64,000 bases of DNA from Triatoma infestans (taxonomy: Eukaryota > Arthropoda > Insecta > Hemiptera > Reduviidae), in NCBI GenBank assembly GCA_011037195.1, contig JAAEAF010004974.1, positions 49,771 through 113,770 of the forward strand, read 5' to 3'. Positions 33,900 to 46,244 of this stretch are shown in pieces. How positions within the stretch are numbered: position 1 is the first letter of the stretch; the number at the start of each line of letters is the position of its first letter. The position numbers were made by a program, and so were the translations under genes. Under the pieces are notes generated by a model. It was not told where the DNA came from. It made no database searches and saw nothing but the letters and a program-made list of their open reading frames with translations.

Positions 33900-34480
33900 A
33901 TACAAGTATAAAAAATATAATCTACCATCGGATTAGTGGGGGGGACAGTTAATATTATTGAACTGCCAATATTTAAAAATAATCTTTTATGTAATTATAT
34001 TTTGTAAATCACCCAAATGAAATGTAATATTATTTATAAAGCTATGATAAGTTTTCCAAATTACTAATATTCACTTAACTCAGCTAGTAAAATAGTGGCG
34101 GTAATATATCAAATAATTACCGTTGAAGTTTAAGGTCCCTAAAGTTATATACTGCTGTTATAAATCAATGTCCACTTGTATATAATACTTATTAATAATC
34201 ATACACAGCATAATGGTCAGGTAATTATCTTTTAACTGTCCAATTTTAGTGAATTTATCAACAGAGTGAGAAGAGTGCGCTAATGTTGTTATAATTGTGT
34301 CGACTTAACAGACCTATTTAAGAGAGAGAGAGAGAGAGAGAAAACAAATTCTGATTTCTGACTACGATGTAATTGTCTATGTGGCCTCCAGCTTTTATGG
34401 TTTATGTTTATGTGTTTTCATTCTTTTAAGTGAAGATTATTAATATATAAAATTCTATAATTATTTAATGGTCAGTTTGT
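33900..34480. other. non-coding stretch with (GA)n
   Basis: AT-rich; a (GA)n run at about 34321-34341. No supported gene. Confidence 0.55.
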
Positions 34481-34484
34481 CTTA

Positions 34485-34530
34485 AAAAGAAATATCTGGC
34501 GTGAAACATTCACACGTCTCACTTTACTCT
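34485..34530 (-). repeat. family X end fragment
   Basis: 'atctggcgtgaaacattcacacgtctcacttt' is the X terminal hairpin on minus. Confidence 0.6.
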
Positions 34531-34770
34531 CTACAACTCTCTTGATAACCATAACCTGACGTGTATGAGAAACTAAATTCAGACAGGTCTAACAATATAA
34601 TGGATGTGTTAGGTGAAGAGAATTTGGGTCTGGTTGATGAATTAAGAAGACTGGGTTAACACTGGTTAACTATGTATAATAATAAGAGACACAGTCTGCC
34701 TGGACTTTACAATAGAGAATGGTTAAGGTAGAATGGTGTGAAAATGACACGAAGTGACTGGCGAGATGAT

Positions 34771-34840
34771 GAACTATAGTGAACTATGTTGAACTGTAGC
34801 GAACTATATTGAATTGTATCGAACAGTATATTGAACTGTC
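34771..34840 (+). repeat. 10-bp minisatellite GAACTATATT-like
   Basis: Seven successive units of about 10 bp: GAACTATAGT, GAACTATGTT, GAACTGTAGC, GAACTATATT, GAATTGTATC, GAACAGTATATT, GAACTGTC. A TATTTATACAG motif follows at about 34850. Confidence 0.9.
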
Positions 34841-34959
34841 CGTCGCTGTATTTATACAGTTTCTCCCACTCCAGTCTGAGAGAGTGCTTGGGTGCGTTTC
34901 TCTCCTCTTTACTCTCTTTGGTTGCTGTTACAACTCCTAGTTGCTAATTTTATTTTCTC

Positions 34960-35250
34960 TTACTCCTAGTAGAACAGGAAGTATTGCCATCCTTTTACAA
35001 AATTTTCCAAATTGAGTTATCACCGGAAATACATATATCTCAGAGTGCGAAAAAAGTTTTTAGCGAATGATCTGTATTTAATGTGTTTTTGTGTGTGTAT
35101 GTGAAAATAATATCTCAAAAAGAAAAAATCGCAGGGAGCACAAACGTTTAGGCATTACCACCCATCTGATACAATGGTTTCGATTAAAACCTATAAACCG
35201 GAAGTGTTGATTTTACTGAATGTTTTTTTCTTTTTCAATTTTTCTCGATT
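34960..35250 (+). repeat. family X 5' part, abutting a LINE
   Basis: Start TTTTCTCTTACTCCTAGTAG (34962), 'gttatcaccggaaatacata', 'aaaaagtttttagcgaatgatctg', 'ataaaccggaagtg', 'ttactgaatgtttttt', up to 'atttttctcgatt'. The X 3' end (GTCATGTGAGTATTACACACCAAATTTTT) reappears at 37661 after the LINE; the middle of X is missing. Confidence 0.7.
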
Positions 35251-35254
35251 GTAA

Positions 35255-37660
35255 ACAATGTACATGGAACTCTGTAAAGTGCTATCAAGTCTTATCGGTC
35301 CAAAGTCATTCTCATGTAAGTCTAGGGTAACAGACATAAAAATAAATACTACAACCGTAGCTGATACAGGGCAGTAGTTTGAGAGATAAAGGTACAGACT
35401 TCCACACCTTTCACTAGAAGGAAGATAAAGCCTATCGCGTTGTATTGCGATATTTACATCAAACTACGCCCACGCGGGCTATTAAGAAAGAAATTGAGCT
35501 GCTAGGTTTCAAAGTGAGAGCTATCTCCAAAGTATTACACCCAGTTAGCAAGCTCCATTGCCATTATTCTTCGTTGCCTCGAGCCCCAACAGAATAATCC
35601 TGAACTTTTTGAAATAACCAATCTTCTTTATACTCAAATCAAAGTAGAAGAACCACATAAGACTATGGAAATTATCCAGTGTAAGCAATACCAGCAATAC
35701 GGGCATTCCAACAGTTATTGTAACCATCCACCAAGATGCGTTAAGTGCGCTGGAAATCATTTTACATCTGCATGCAATAAACCAAGGGATACTCCTCCAA
35801 AGTGTGTTCTGTGTCTTGGAGAGCATTCAGGCTACTGGCGAGGTTGTGTGACACATAAAGAGCTACAGAGACTAAGAAGAGACAGTGAACGAGAGGTAGA
35901 GGATCACCTCCATCAAAAATAGTTACGCACCAAACCTAAATACCAACAATTTTCCCAACCTTTCACAGTGACAGCAGCAGCAACAGCAACAACAACAGCA
36001 ACAAAGATCAAATCGACATGTGTCATACGCTGAGATCGTGAGGTCGCTCCGCCTCAGCCATCCAGCATTCCTATCCCCCTTCTTTCAATGATATCACCTC
36101 TTTATTAAGCACATTCATTAATGAATTTAAATCCTTAATTAATCCTCTTATTATACTTCTCACCACCGTCGTCAGCGAAACTACTTCCTCGTCATAACAT
36201 ATCATAAATTCCTCAACTCACTATTTCCTTTCCATTCTTCTTTGGAACGCCAACGGACTGACATCCCATAGAGACGAACTGGACGTATCTTTTTTTATCT
36301 GACCGTGGAATCGACGTGGAACTGATTACCGAAACTCATTTCGATAACAGTCATACTTTAAAATACGAGACTATACCACATACAGAACCGACCATCCCGA
36401 TGACATAGCGCATGGAGGTACAGCAATATTAATTCTAAGCTTCTTTCCCCAATACCTCGTCTCAAGTAATCCTTCAAATTCCCTCCAATCAACCATCGTT
36501 TTCTTAGAATCAAATCTGTTTTCCTTCAAAATTGCTGCTGTGTACTGCCCTCCAAACAAACCTCTCACCAGTCAACAATTTCTATCATTTTTAAAAACTC
36601 TGGTTCTAAAATTCATTTCTGGTGGCGACTACAACGCGAAATATTCGCGAAACATCCTCTGACTGACCACATTCTAGACCTCCTCGTCCTCGACACACTA
36701 CTCACAACCACGAACTACAGAACTACGCTGACGCCTGGACCTACTAATTGGAGATTGTTTCAAGAATATTTTGAGCAAAAACTAGATTTGAATATTTCTT
36801 TAAAGACTAGAGAAGAGATTGACGCCGCTGTCCATTTCTTAACTTACTCAATACAAACTTCTGCTGGGACTTAACACGAATCATTAAGAAAAAATACCAC
36901 GCTAGATCAATTTGGCACCGAACTCGGTATCCATTAGACAAAAGTATATACAACAAACTGACTAGACAGCTGAAATCTGCCCTAGCAAAACTAAAAATGG
37001 ACAGGCACAATGATTACACAGCGTCTCTCACAACTGAAAATAAATCATTATGGACCGAATGCAACGCGACGAATTCTTTCCTTTAAAAACACATCACCAC
37101 TCCGTAAAGATAATGGAATGTGGGCCATAACTGATAATGAAAAAGCAGACTTGTTTGCCCAATTCCTAACTTCCTACCGTCCGATAAGTCTTTACCCTTG
37201 GGTAAGATTCTTGAAAAGCTCATCCTTAAGAGAATTCAGAATATCCTTGAAGACTCTGAAGTAATACCCAACCATCAGTTCGGATTTTGAAGCCTACATT
37301 CCACCGTTCACCAATGCCATCGCGTTGTAGACGTCATCGCTTCCTCTCTTGAACAGAAACAGTATTGTTCTGGGGCTTTGTCAGGTATCGCGCAATATTG
37401 ACGACGCAAAGACGTTACGCTCGCCCACCATCATAATCCGTTAATTAACCAAATTTCCTCAGCAGCCATTCCAGATAAACCTCCTCGACGACTGAGGCGG
37501 CAGTGGCCTCGTGATCTCTTATAAGTGCGCAGCGAAATAGTGTGGAGGGTCACCACTGGGTGATTTCTCCTTTCCCGTTATTGTAAGTCATCTCATTTAC
37601 ATGTTGCTGGTTACGCAAGCGTACCAGCAGTTGTAAATTTTCAAATAAATGAAAAAAAAA
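35255..37660 (+). mobile_element. Jockey-like LINE with Gag zinc knuckles, decayed
   Basis: ORF1 (Gag-like) at about 35390-36060: RAIKKEIELLGFKVRAISKV (35475-35535), then the zinc-knuckle frame at 35665-35922 and a CAR-rich tract at 35965-36005. ORF2 from about 36230: LLWNANGLTSHRDELDV (endonuclease start), GIDVELITETHFDNS (catalytic Glu), AHGGTAILI and IAAVYCPPNKPLT. Then SLKTREEIDAAVHFLTYSIQ (36795-36860), a linker, and RT remnants YRPISLYP...LEKLILKRIQNILEDSEVIPNHQFGF (37175-37290). The RT is cut by an internal deletion and no YADD remains. A-tail at 37641-37660. It is non-autonomous now. Confidence 0.85.
35665..35922 (+). pseudogene. Gag-like zinc-knuckle segment of the Jockey-like LINE
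   Basis: An 85-codon frame with three consecutive knuckle motifs: CKQYQQYGHSNSYC (second Cys replaced by Tyr), CVKCAGNHFTSAC (intact CxxCx4Hx4C) and CVLCLGEHSGYWRGC. This is the nucleic-acid binding C-terminus of ORF1 in Jockey-type LINEs. The upstream part of ORF1 lies in another frame. Confidence 0.85.
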
Positions 37661-40315
37661 GTCATGTGAGTATTACACACCAAATTTTTGTATTTTTATT
37701 ATTGACCAGCAGAGTGCACATTGTGGTATCATTAAATAGAAAAAGGGAGTTTATAGAGATATATTTTTGATTTGTAGTAGTATTCATTCAAATAGAAGTA
37801 AATTAGTTTCATGGATGAAGATAAAAAAAAAAAGAACGAAGAATTAGGCGGACATTCAGTCATTGACTATGAAGTTAGACGAGGTATGACTGAGAAGGCA
37901 GAGAGGTTCGGAAGTTGGTGTATAGTTATAGGTAGCAGGCAGCAATAACACAGAATGATGATGATGAAGAAGAAATAGGGAGTATTCAGAGAGGAGAATA
38001 TCTTGGTTAGACGAACAGTGATGAAGAAGTGGAAGGAACTACTACCCGATAATTCCAATGGGGCTGGAGAATGGGATGTTCAGTCCACTTCACCAACTGC
38101 GGCACAACTCTGGACCTGTTTCATTTTTTTTTAATTCAACACATACATACGCATCGCTCACATATATATATATACACCAGAACCACCTATTAGCCAAGAA
38201 AGAGACCTGCACACAAACACACACACCTAAACACAAAATACTCCAGTATAATCCAGTTTTAATTACCATAATGCCCTGCCTATTCTATCTATCTTCGTTC
38301 AGGTTTGTATGATCTATTTTGTGTGTGTGTATTGGTTGCCCACAGGGTAAATAGCCACCACTGCCCTGCAACAAGGATGGAGCTACAGAAATGAGTATAT
38401 AGAAGAAAGGAGACAGTAAGATTGGATGAGAAGAAGACAGGAAAAAAAACAACAAAAACAATCTCCATAGAGTGGGCCCCTGTAGGCTATATATAAGTAA
38501 AGAAGGAGGAGAAGAGGGGAGGCAAGAAGGAAGAAGAGACGTGAACTAGATTAGAGCAGAGGGAAGTTAATACAGACAGGAAAGGAGATAGTGTAAGGTT
38601 TAAAAGTGTTTGTGGTGAACTGAGTGTGTGTACGGTAGCGCGAGCATTATAATAGTGGCAAGAAGGCACAGTAGGGGCGCTCACATCAACTGTATACACT
38701 AACTTTAAAAAGAGTTCAACCAGTGAGGTGCGTGTCGCTCAAAACTACTACAACTACTTCAAAAAAAAATAAAAAACGAAGTAGGAGGACCTGTCATTAA
38801 TGAGAGCACACCATAACCTGAACACCATGTAACCATACCTTATAACCAAACTTTTACATTCCCTCGCTCTGAGCGCGCGCTCACTCTATATATCCATCTA
38901 TATATATAAAAAAATAAACTAAAAGTCCACTTCGTTAAACAACCTGTACATATAGAACCTTCTCATCATAATCTCTCTTTTCTCAAACCGTACTTTCAAC
39001 AACAATCAAATTAGTTCAATAATAAAAAATAAAAAAACCTGTCGTTAAGTACACACTGTACCGTATAATACAGCTCTGTTAATTTTCCCTACCATATATT
39101 CAGCTCGTACAAACACATACGTAAAAAAAAAAAAAAATTATGAAAATTAATAATGAAGTTTGAACTTTCAATATAACGTACAGATAGCGTGCACCTACCA
39201 CCATCAATAATTTCACTATGGCTCTATCTTTCTTTTATTATTCTTATTATTTATTAAGAGTAACTAGAATTTCTGAAAAATAAATAAATAATCTACCCGC
39301 ATTTATTCGTGATCAGTGAGCAATATATTAGTTGGCTGTTTTTAAAACAGAAAAATGGGGTATGAAACACTCACACGAAGAGTTTCTATTACTTCAGTTA
39401 TAACAAGGTTCTTTCAACAAATTAAAGAGACAAATCTTACAGGAGATATATTAAATGAAACTTGCAATTTACTGATTTTTGGCACAATACTCTAAAACAT
39501 TTGTACACTTCTCTTTTCTAGAATTTTTTTTTATGCCAGCCGTTAAAAAAAATGTCTTTGTCTTGAAGTGTGAACCAGTAAAAATGTTTTCATAGTTCTT
39601 CGTAGCTGGTGAAATCTTGCCACTACATAATGAAGCCTTAAGGGGAGGCTAAACTAAAAGAATTTTCAAGAAAGAAACTGATGGTGCTAGATGCGGGCTG
39701 AAACAGAAGACAGATCTGGCAGAACTTCCCCAGCTTATTTTTCCAATAGTTTCTACCATTTACTGGATAGTAGTTTAAGGGCAAGCAATGGATGCACAGT
39801 TTATAAGCGAGCGGTTATTTCTGCAAACCAGAGTCGCCATTTTCTGGATAGCAAGGTTTACTTTATTTTCAAGCATCTCACTCCATAGTAACTACTGTCA
39901 GCGTGCTATCGTTCCAAAAAAACACAGCATTATGGACCTTTTACATTCCAAAACAATTTTGGACCATTGTTTGAGTCTTGATTCTTTTTTTCAGCTGGTG
40001 ACTAAGGCAGCTGTGCAGTGCCCTAGGTAGTTCCTACTGCCAAAATGGAGGTCCTATCCCTAATTAATCTTCTCATCATTCTTTTACCCATTATCATCCT
40101 CAACAATATCGATTATAATGAGTTGAAAAATACATGGTGATTCAACAATTAGGTGAAAATGTCACTAGTCAGCAGCACTCTCGCATGATAACTGTTAATC
40201 AGTCTTTTTAATTTTAAATTAACAAACAAAACCCACACTTCGGCTCTGCTTAGTTACAGTTGTTACAACCACACTTTATTCAAGTAGAATTTAAAAAAAA
40301 AGCTTGACGTTGCTT
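37661..40315. other. X 3' end, then non-coding stretch
   Basis: 37661-37695 is the X terminal block (GTCATGTGAGTATTACACACC). The rest contains no recognisable gene; open frames at 37867-38058 (-), 38058-38312 (+) and 38487-38699 (-) are low complexity. A minus-strand X end (GTATGAAACACTCACACGAAGAG) is at 39358-39385, and the block CTTGAAGTGTGAACCAGT at about 39564 recurs at about 60389. Confidence 0.5.
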
Positions 40316-40319
40316 CCCT

Positions 40320-40625
40320 TTCAGCACCCTTCAAATTTCAATTTTCTAGAAAAAATGGGTTCAAATTGCCACGCTCCTCGTGGCAAAATTAATAACAAAT
40401 ATTTGGAGTATTAAGTGAGCAGGTGAGTGTATACAGTAATCAACGTTTAAAGCAAATCGTTAGAGCCTTTTCGAGATAATCGCAAAAAAATTATTCAGTA
40501 AATCGCACTTCCTGAAACGCACTTCCAAAACCTCAGTGTCAGACGCTATGGTTTGATTTTCCTGCAATTTTTTCGTATTAAAAGAATTTTTTCCTCAAAT
40601 TTACAACCTCAAGAAACTCTTTTAA
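40320..40625 (-). repeat. family X fragment
   Basis: X blocks on minus: 'cgattatctcgaaaaggctctaacgatttgctttaaacgttg', 'aggaagtgcgatttactgaataa', 'catagcgtctgacactgaggttttgga'. Confidence 0.6.
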
Positions 40626-40629
40626 TTTA

Positions 40630-41140
40630 TAATTGCATCAATAATTACAATGCAGTAATGTGACTTTACATTGCAGTTTACAGTCCTCTAGCTTTCTAAT
40701 GTTTGAATATACCGGTTAAGATGGACTTGGCTATCTAAACGCAAGGTATAACGAAGAGAGTGGTGATGCAGGCGGTGTTATTATGGCGCATACGCTGCTG
40801 GTACAAGTAACTTCTAGAGGGATAAGATGGATGACCCTCGTAACACAGTGAAATGTGAAATAAGAAATCGACACACAGATGGAGCTCGGCCTTGGTAGAT
40901 CTTAGCAAATTACGCTAAGATGAGCGTATTCAAAACATGAGAAGTTTCCTTCGGGATGGAAAATGCTAAAAGTTTATTTCTCAGCACATTATGCTCTGAT
41001 CTCTGATAAAAAAATGAGAAGTTACTTTTCGTGCCTGAAAATATTGAAAGGTTTATTTTCATCTTTGTTCCTAATTTTCGGAAAACTAGAAAGAGTATAT
41101 TGTTTTTATCGCGGCAATCAACAGATGTAGCATTGATAAT
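40630..41140. other. non-coding stretch, nothing assigned
   Basis: No supported gene or element. Confidence 0.45.
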
Positions 41141-41144
41141 ATTA

Positions 41145-41325
41145 TTGTTGTGGTTGGGCTCGCAGAGCTCTTGTTTTGAAAGAGTTTTTTTCAGTGATAG
41201 TCTGGTTCATTTTATGGCCCATAATCCGGTTTGCCTTGCTCTGTGCCAATATATATTATCAATTTCTATCAATACATCCTGATGATGGGCGAACGCTAGA
41301 AACGTTGATTAGAACTTAATTTATT
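41145..41325 (+). repeat. foldback family F copy, partial
   Basis: Left part 'gttgtggttgggctcgcagagctc', 'agtgatagtctggttcattttatgg', 'ataatccggttt', then the opposite arm 'tatcaatacatcctgatgatgggcgaacgc' and 'tagaaacgttgattag'. The CTGATGA (41279-41285) is kept but stem II is broken (GGGC versus GCTA). Confidence 0.7.
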
Positions 41326-41464
41326 GAAATACACGTCTTGGTGAAGAAAGGTAGTCACATTCAGAAAGTCACTATCGTTCATAAATTTAAGGGTTTTATC
41401 ATCGCTCAAGTTACATTGTGCGATGTTAGTCAATTAATTTTTTTAGAAACAAATTAAGAAAAAA

Positions 41465-42405
41465 AATCTGGTGTGAAACACTCATACGACTTTCTCTTAG
41501 TGCAATGTACGTAGTTATAATTGGCTGATTCCCTCATTACGGGATGTTTAGTTGCCGTGAATTTACATAAATGGGAGAATCTAATCTATATAAAACGACT
41601 TTTTCGAGGGAAGCTGATAGTATAGTCTGTATAAAAAACACTTGAGTTTCCGGGTTTAAAACACAGAAGTTTACTAAAAACCAATGTTTCGCCCACATTG
41701 CAATGAGCTTCTTCAGGGTCCTTACCTTGAAAGTTAATGAAACAAAGTTTTGCACCCTGAAGAAGCTCATGTAATATGCATGAAACGTCGGTTTCTAGCA
41801 AACCACTGACACGGTCTCAACCCGGAAACTCACTCAAAGTGTTTTTCATGAAAATAGCCGTGGAAAACTGGAAAAACTGTTCAGTAAAGTCGCACTTCTG
41901 GTCAGCCGATTTTTTTCCAACTCGGAATTTTTGCAACATATTTAATTCTGATTAATATTATATGAATGATAGAATCCGAAGTCAGCACATATCTTTTTCA
42001 ATCTTTGTATGTGTAGATGATATAACTAGTTTTTTTAAAAAAGTCGAAGCCGTTTTCGAGAAATCTCAAAAATTGGAAAAATTCATTCAATAAAGTGGGT
42101 ACTTCCGGTTGATGTCAAAAAAAACTGAAAAATCCATTCAGTAAAGTGGTACATCTGGTTGATCATTTGACTATCAGATCCTCTGCTGAAACTTGAACAT
42201 TTCAGCGGAGTTTGAACTTTTGCAATTTTTCGTTTTTGAATCATACTGACCTCACACACAGAACCTTAGAACAATTTCTAAAAATCATTTTCTGCTGACT
42301 CAGGGGGCCTCAAAACGCGTATTTCCGGCGGAAACTCACTTTTTGAAAATTTGACATGATTACGCCAATACTTCCTCTTACAGCAGTAAGAGAAGAAAAT
42401 AATAC
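41465..42405 (-). repeat. family X copy carrying a foldback insertion
   Basis: X end on minus at 41465-41510 ('aatctggtgtgaaacactcatacgactttctctta') and X body/start at 41862-42402 ('actgttcagtaaagtcgcacttc', 'agccgttttcgagaaatctc', 'tacttccggttgatg', 'aacgcgtatttccggcggaaactcac', 'cttcctcttacagcagtaagagaag'). The segment 41600-41860 between them is a separate foldback element. Confidence 0.75.
41603..41862. repeat. foldback element, family G
   Basis: Two inverted arms: left 41627-41722 ('tgtataaaaaacacttgagtttccgggttt', 'aaaaccaatgtttcgcccacattgcaatgagcttcttcagggtcc') and right 41757-41855 ('accctgaagaagctcatgtaatatgcatgaaacgtcggtttctagcaaa', 'aacccggaaactcactcaaagtgtttttcat'), separated by about 35 bp. 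Each arm, read outward, contains CTGAAGA, a hairpin, and GAAAC. Confidence 0.8.
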
Positions 42406-42409
42406 ATTA

Positions 42410-43460
42410 AGTGAGTTATAACTTAAATAAGTTAGAATGTTTGAAATTTTATATAATTACTTTATTGATCTTGTCAAGATGTATTCCCAGGAAGTTGTGG
42501 GTCATGAACAATTACAGTGTATGTCCAAACAAAAAGCAGTAAGAATTGTGTTATTACCATTTCGGACTGGAAACTGATTGCTATAGTTAACTTAGGTTGT
42601 ATTTATTGTTTAGGGAGCTAATAAGAGTGTTATGATTATTTTATGTTTGATTATTATTTTTTTTTTGGATTTTTAAAAGATGATTATGAAGTTGGAGCAA
42701 GTTGAGGAACTTGAAAATTAGTTAGGACAAGCTTATAGTTGGACAAGTAGTTCCATCAACGTAATGGCAGCCATCGTCTCTCACTCTTAACTACCACATC
42801 ACCAACAGCTTAAAAAAAGAAGAAACACTCTTACTATAGAGCGCCCCTGTTTAAATGCGTGTTTAAACTATTATAAGTTTAGACATACTGCTTGTTAGTG
42901 TTCAACATAAGAGGGGCAACCAACCACTTCCCTGTCACACACAACATACACACTATCTCTCTCTCTATAAGATGTTATTATTACCATTATATATCTATAT
43001 ATGTGCGGACACCACCATTTACAAAATGGCTGATGCTGTTAGTCAACAATGATGAAGTGGAAGTAGAGGATGGTGATTCAAAGTGAACGGTGCTGGCAGT
43101 GTAGAATGATGCTAAACACCGTATCACCTTGGTAACCGCAACATCGCATTTTTTGTTATTTTTTTTTTTTTCTTATTGTTAACACCATCTCCACAATCTC
43201 TCTGTACATCCTACAATACTTCAAGAGTTTGCAAGCCTTTAACTCCTTTCTCTTGGTCTAGTGTGATTATCCATTCTGATTCTACTACTACATTACCATC
43301 TCACTTTCTAAACAATCATTTCCTTCCTTATACATTTTTTTTAATGCGTATAATTCTTCAAAAATAACATGATATTTTGAGAAGTTACAGGTTGAACTGC
43401 AGAGAATTATACCGTTGTTAGTATGGTCATCATCAACAGAAACAGTACCCTAATTACTTC
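42410..43460. other. non-coding stretch, nothing assigned
   Basis: T-rich tracts (42650-42680, 43150-43170). No supported gene; small frames at 42892-43086 and 43176-43367 have no family resemblance. Confidence 0.45.
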
Positions 43461-43464
43461 CTCT

Positions 43465-44360
43465 TATTCCCGGTAAGAGGTAGTATTGCGATCGTGTCCA
43501 ATTTTTGAAATTGAATTTCCACCGGGAACATATGTTCTGAGTCCTCTGAGTACGAAAAGGACTCCATCGAGGAGGTCCCGGGTTCGAGTCCAGCTGTGCT
43601 GCCCTTAGATTTTCTCTTCCTAGGGGCCTTTACAGCTCACTGTTCGATGATGGGCAGTGTTGTCTATAACGAGAGAACACTGTCCAGAAACCGGCAGTGC
43701 ACTGAAAAGGCTCCGCGCGCCAATGACCATAGACGCGCCTTAAATTAAAAAAAAAAAAATGTACTATAAAAATGTTTCAACTAATGGTCTCTAGATGTAT
43801 GCGATGTGTGTGTGTGTTTGAACAAAATATCTGACACCAACGTTTCGGACAGTTTTTTCGAAAATAGCTCCAACAGTTTTCTTAATATTCTATCCACTAT
43901 CTACTATTATCACTTTTATTTATAGCCTTTTTGCAGAAATTTTATTTACGGGAGTGGGTTTTTCTAAGATAATAGTAACGTTAACCTTAATTGTAAAGTA
44001 CCACTTTACTATTTAACGATTTCCTTTAAAACTGTGAATGTTATCTGTACATTTAGAAACCTATCATTTTCTGTTTGAAACATTTTTCTGAAAAAAAATC
44101 TTTTATTTAGTTCAGAAGATTTGTGACATTAAATTTCAAATATTATATAGGTTAGGTCCATGTTATTGGCACATTCTATCGAATTACAATCTAATTGCTT
44201 CAAATACTCACAAGCGTGAGTAGTTACTTGTGGCCCACTCATCTCTCTATATTTAAGTTAGGAAAGGCGTAAAACCTAACATTTAAAGAAAATTGGTTAT
44301 TTTTATATATAATTATATTAACTGCAGTAAGTGAAAGTCGTGTGACAGATTTTTTAACAC
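43465..44360 (+). repeat. family X copy carrying a SINE
   Basis: Start 'cctcttattcccggtaagaggtagtattgcgatcgtgtcc' (43461-43500), 'ccaccgggaacatatgttctgagtcctctgagtacgaaaagg', interrupted by a SINE at 43557-43760, then 'caactaatggtctctag', 'gaacaaaatatctgac', 'aaaatagctccaacagttttctt', ending 'gcagtaagtgaaagtcgtgtgacagatttttt' (44322-44354). Confidence 0.75.
43557..43760 (+). mobile_element. SINE family 1, lacks the A box
   Basis: Starts within the head at GGAGGTCCCGGGTTCGAGTCC (B box), then CAGCTGTGCTGCCCTTAGAT, 'ttctcttcctaggggcc', CACTGTTCGATGATGGGCAG, 'gagagaacactgtccagaaaccggcagtgcactga', CCGCGCGCCAATGACCATAG and a tail CGCGCCTTAAATTA followed by A(13). Inserted in family X. Confidence 0.8.
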
Positions 44361-44449
44361 TCATGTTTCCCGAAAACTTTAGTCATTTTTTTTTCTGTGA
44401 TAACCTGCTCCACACAGTACTACCTCAATAGGACTCAAATCATCTACCA

Positions 44450-46240
44450 GTTATAAACAAAACTCAACAATAAATTGCAGTAAACCTTGCCCGTTCCTCG
44501 CCTCGTAGAGGGTACAATTGATTGGGAAACTCATGAAACAGAATTTGACAGACTTATCGAGATACCAGTTGCTTATGGAAATACAAAAAATATTGACTTC
44601 GCTGTGGAAAACTTGAAGACTCAATAAAATCTGCAATACAAAAAAAAACAAACGCACAATGCGTCATACAAATAACACTCCAACCTTGACAAAGTCAAAC
44701 TCCAACCTACTTCTGCAACTGATTACTGAAACATCAACTGGATCAGCTATATAGGCAAGTAAAATACGCAAAAGACAACTATAGGATTAACAGATATAGA
44801 TAATACCTTAAGGAAATAAGAACAGGAGATCCAAATCATTTGAAAGAAACTAGACGTATCTAGAGGTTATCCCACTATATCACACCGTTAGGAACTCCTT
44901 CACAACTTGACAACACTTTCTGCACCCAATACACCATCAATGAAACTGAAAATCAAGATAGAACTCATCAATATCGCTCTACAAAGTGTCAAATTATCAT
45001 TAATTATGTTACTCCACCAGAAGAGAAGACCACATACCTAAACAACTATTGAAATATTTAACGAAAAAGAAAAATCGCATATATTTTTTTAATTTCAAAG
45101 TTTGTTTACGAAATGGACACTTTTCAGCAAAATGAAAAAAATTTTATAATAATTGTCTTTTATAAATCCCGGAAGCTTCAGACCAATTAGCCTTTTAACA
45201 ACTCTCTCAAAATTATTTGAAAGAACCCTACACACATACAAATCCTTGAATTTCCCAATTCTATATCACTCACCGCAACTTATACATTCGGCTTCAGATA
45301 AAAATCATTCAGGCGACCACCAGCGAATAATAGAATTGATCACTTCAGGTTACGAAAAGAAAATATATACCACAGTCAGCTTTTGATACCGTCTTGCATG
45401 AATGCCTGCTATATAAATTAAAAATCTCTGGCATTTTTAAAATACTTATATGACATTTCACCATCATTTCTACAGAACAGGATCATTCAAATGAGAATTG
45501 GATCAAGTTTCAGCAGCCGAAGATTCCGAGCAGGCGTCCCTCAAGCAGCCATCCTAAAAGCCCGATCCTCTTGAACTTACTGTCATGACATGGCTCTATC
45601 AACATGACGAACCAGGTACGCTGACGACCCCCAAACAGACAACAACAAAACTGCATACAAATACAGACAGAGTAACAACATGGTACCACAAACATCAGCA
45701 CCACGAAGTCACAGACTAATCTTTTTAGTAGACTACACACATTACCAAATATAACAATGGATAGCAGCCAAATCCCTTGGACTCCTACTGATCAACTGTA
45801 AAGTACCTGGAACTTTTCTTGTACACTAAACTTATAAGAAATTGACAACAGCCTTTGCACGACTAAAATAATAATTATACCCTCTAATAAACAGAAAGAC
45901 ACCATTAAAACATGAATGTACCACTTCACTGTACAAAAAACTTAGACATTATGCTGCCCCGTCTGGTTACCAATTAACAAGATGAACATTAACAAAGTAT
46001 ACGACTACAAAATAAAATTTTACGCAGCGCAATTAACACAGTTTATATGGAATACTCGGATAAACAAAGAACTTCAAATTCAAGCCATAGAAGATTTCAT
46101 TAAAATTACAACTATAAATTTTCACACCACACATCCAAACCGTAATAGGAGCCACTCACTATGATATCGACATGAAACTGAATTAATCGACATAACTAAT
46201 AAAAAGCCAACAATTGCTGGTGCAATAAAGAGTATGTTTG
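44450..46240 (+). mobile_element. Jockey-like LINE ORF2 relic keeping YADD
   Basis: Plus-strand frames, much interrupted: RLVEGTIDWETHETEFDRLI and EIPVAYGNTKNIDFAVENLK (44500-44625, the linker after the endonuclease), RT blocks NPGSFRPISLLTTLSKLFER (45160-45220), IIELITSGYEKKIYTTVSF (45325-45385), then 'FRAGVPQ' near 45525, and the catalytic RYADD at 45614-45628. The C-terminal part FYAAQLTQFIWNTRINKELQ, then AIEDFIKITT lies at 46015-46110. It lacks the 5' part including most of the endonuclease. Confidence 0.8.
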
Positions 46241-46244
46241 TCTT

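Noticed and set aside
35945..36010. CAG/CAA repeat expansion locus
   Set aside because: The CAR tract is short, imperfect, and falls in the Gln-rich segment after the Gag zinc knuckles of the Jockey-like LINE.
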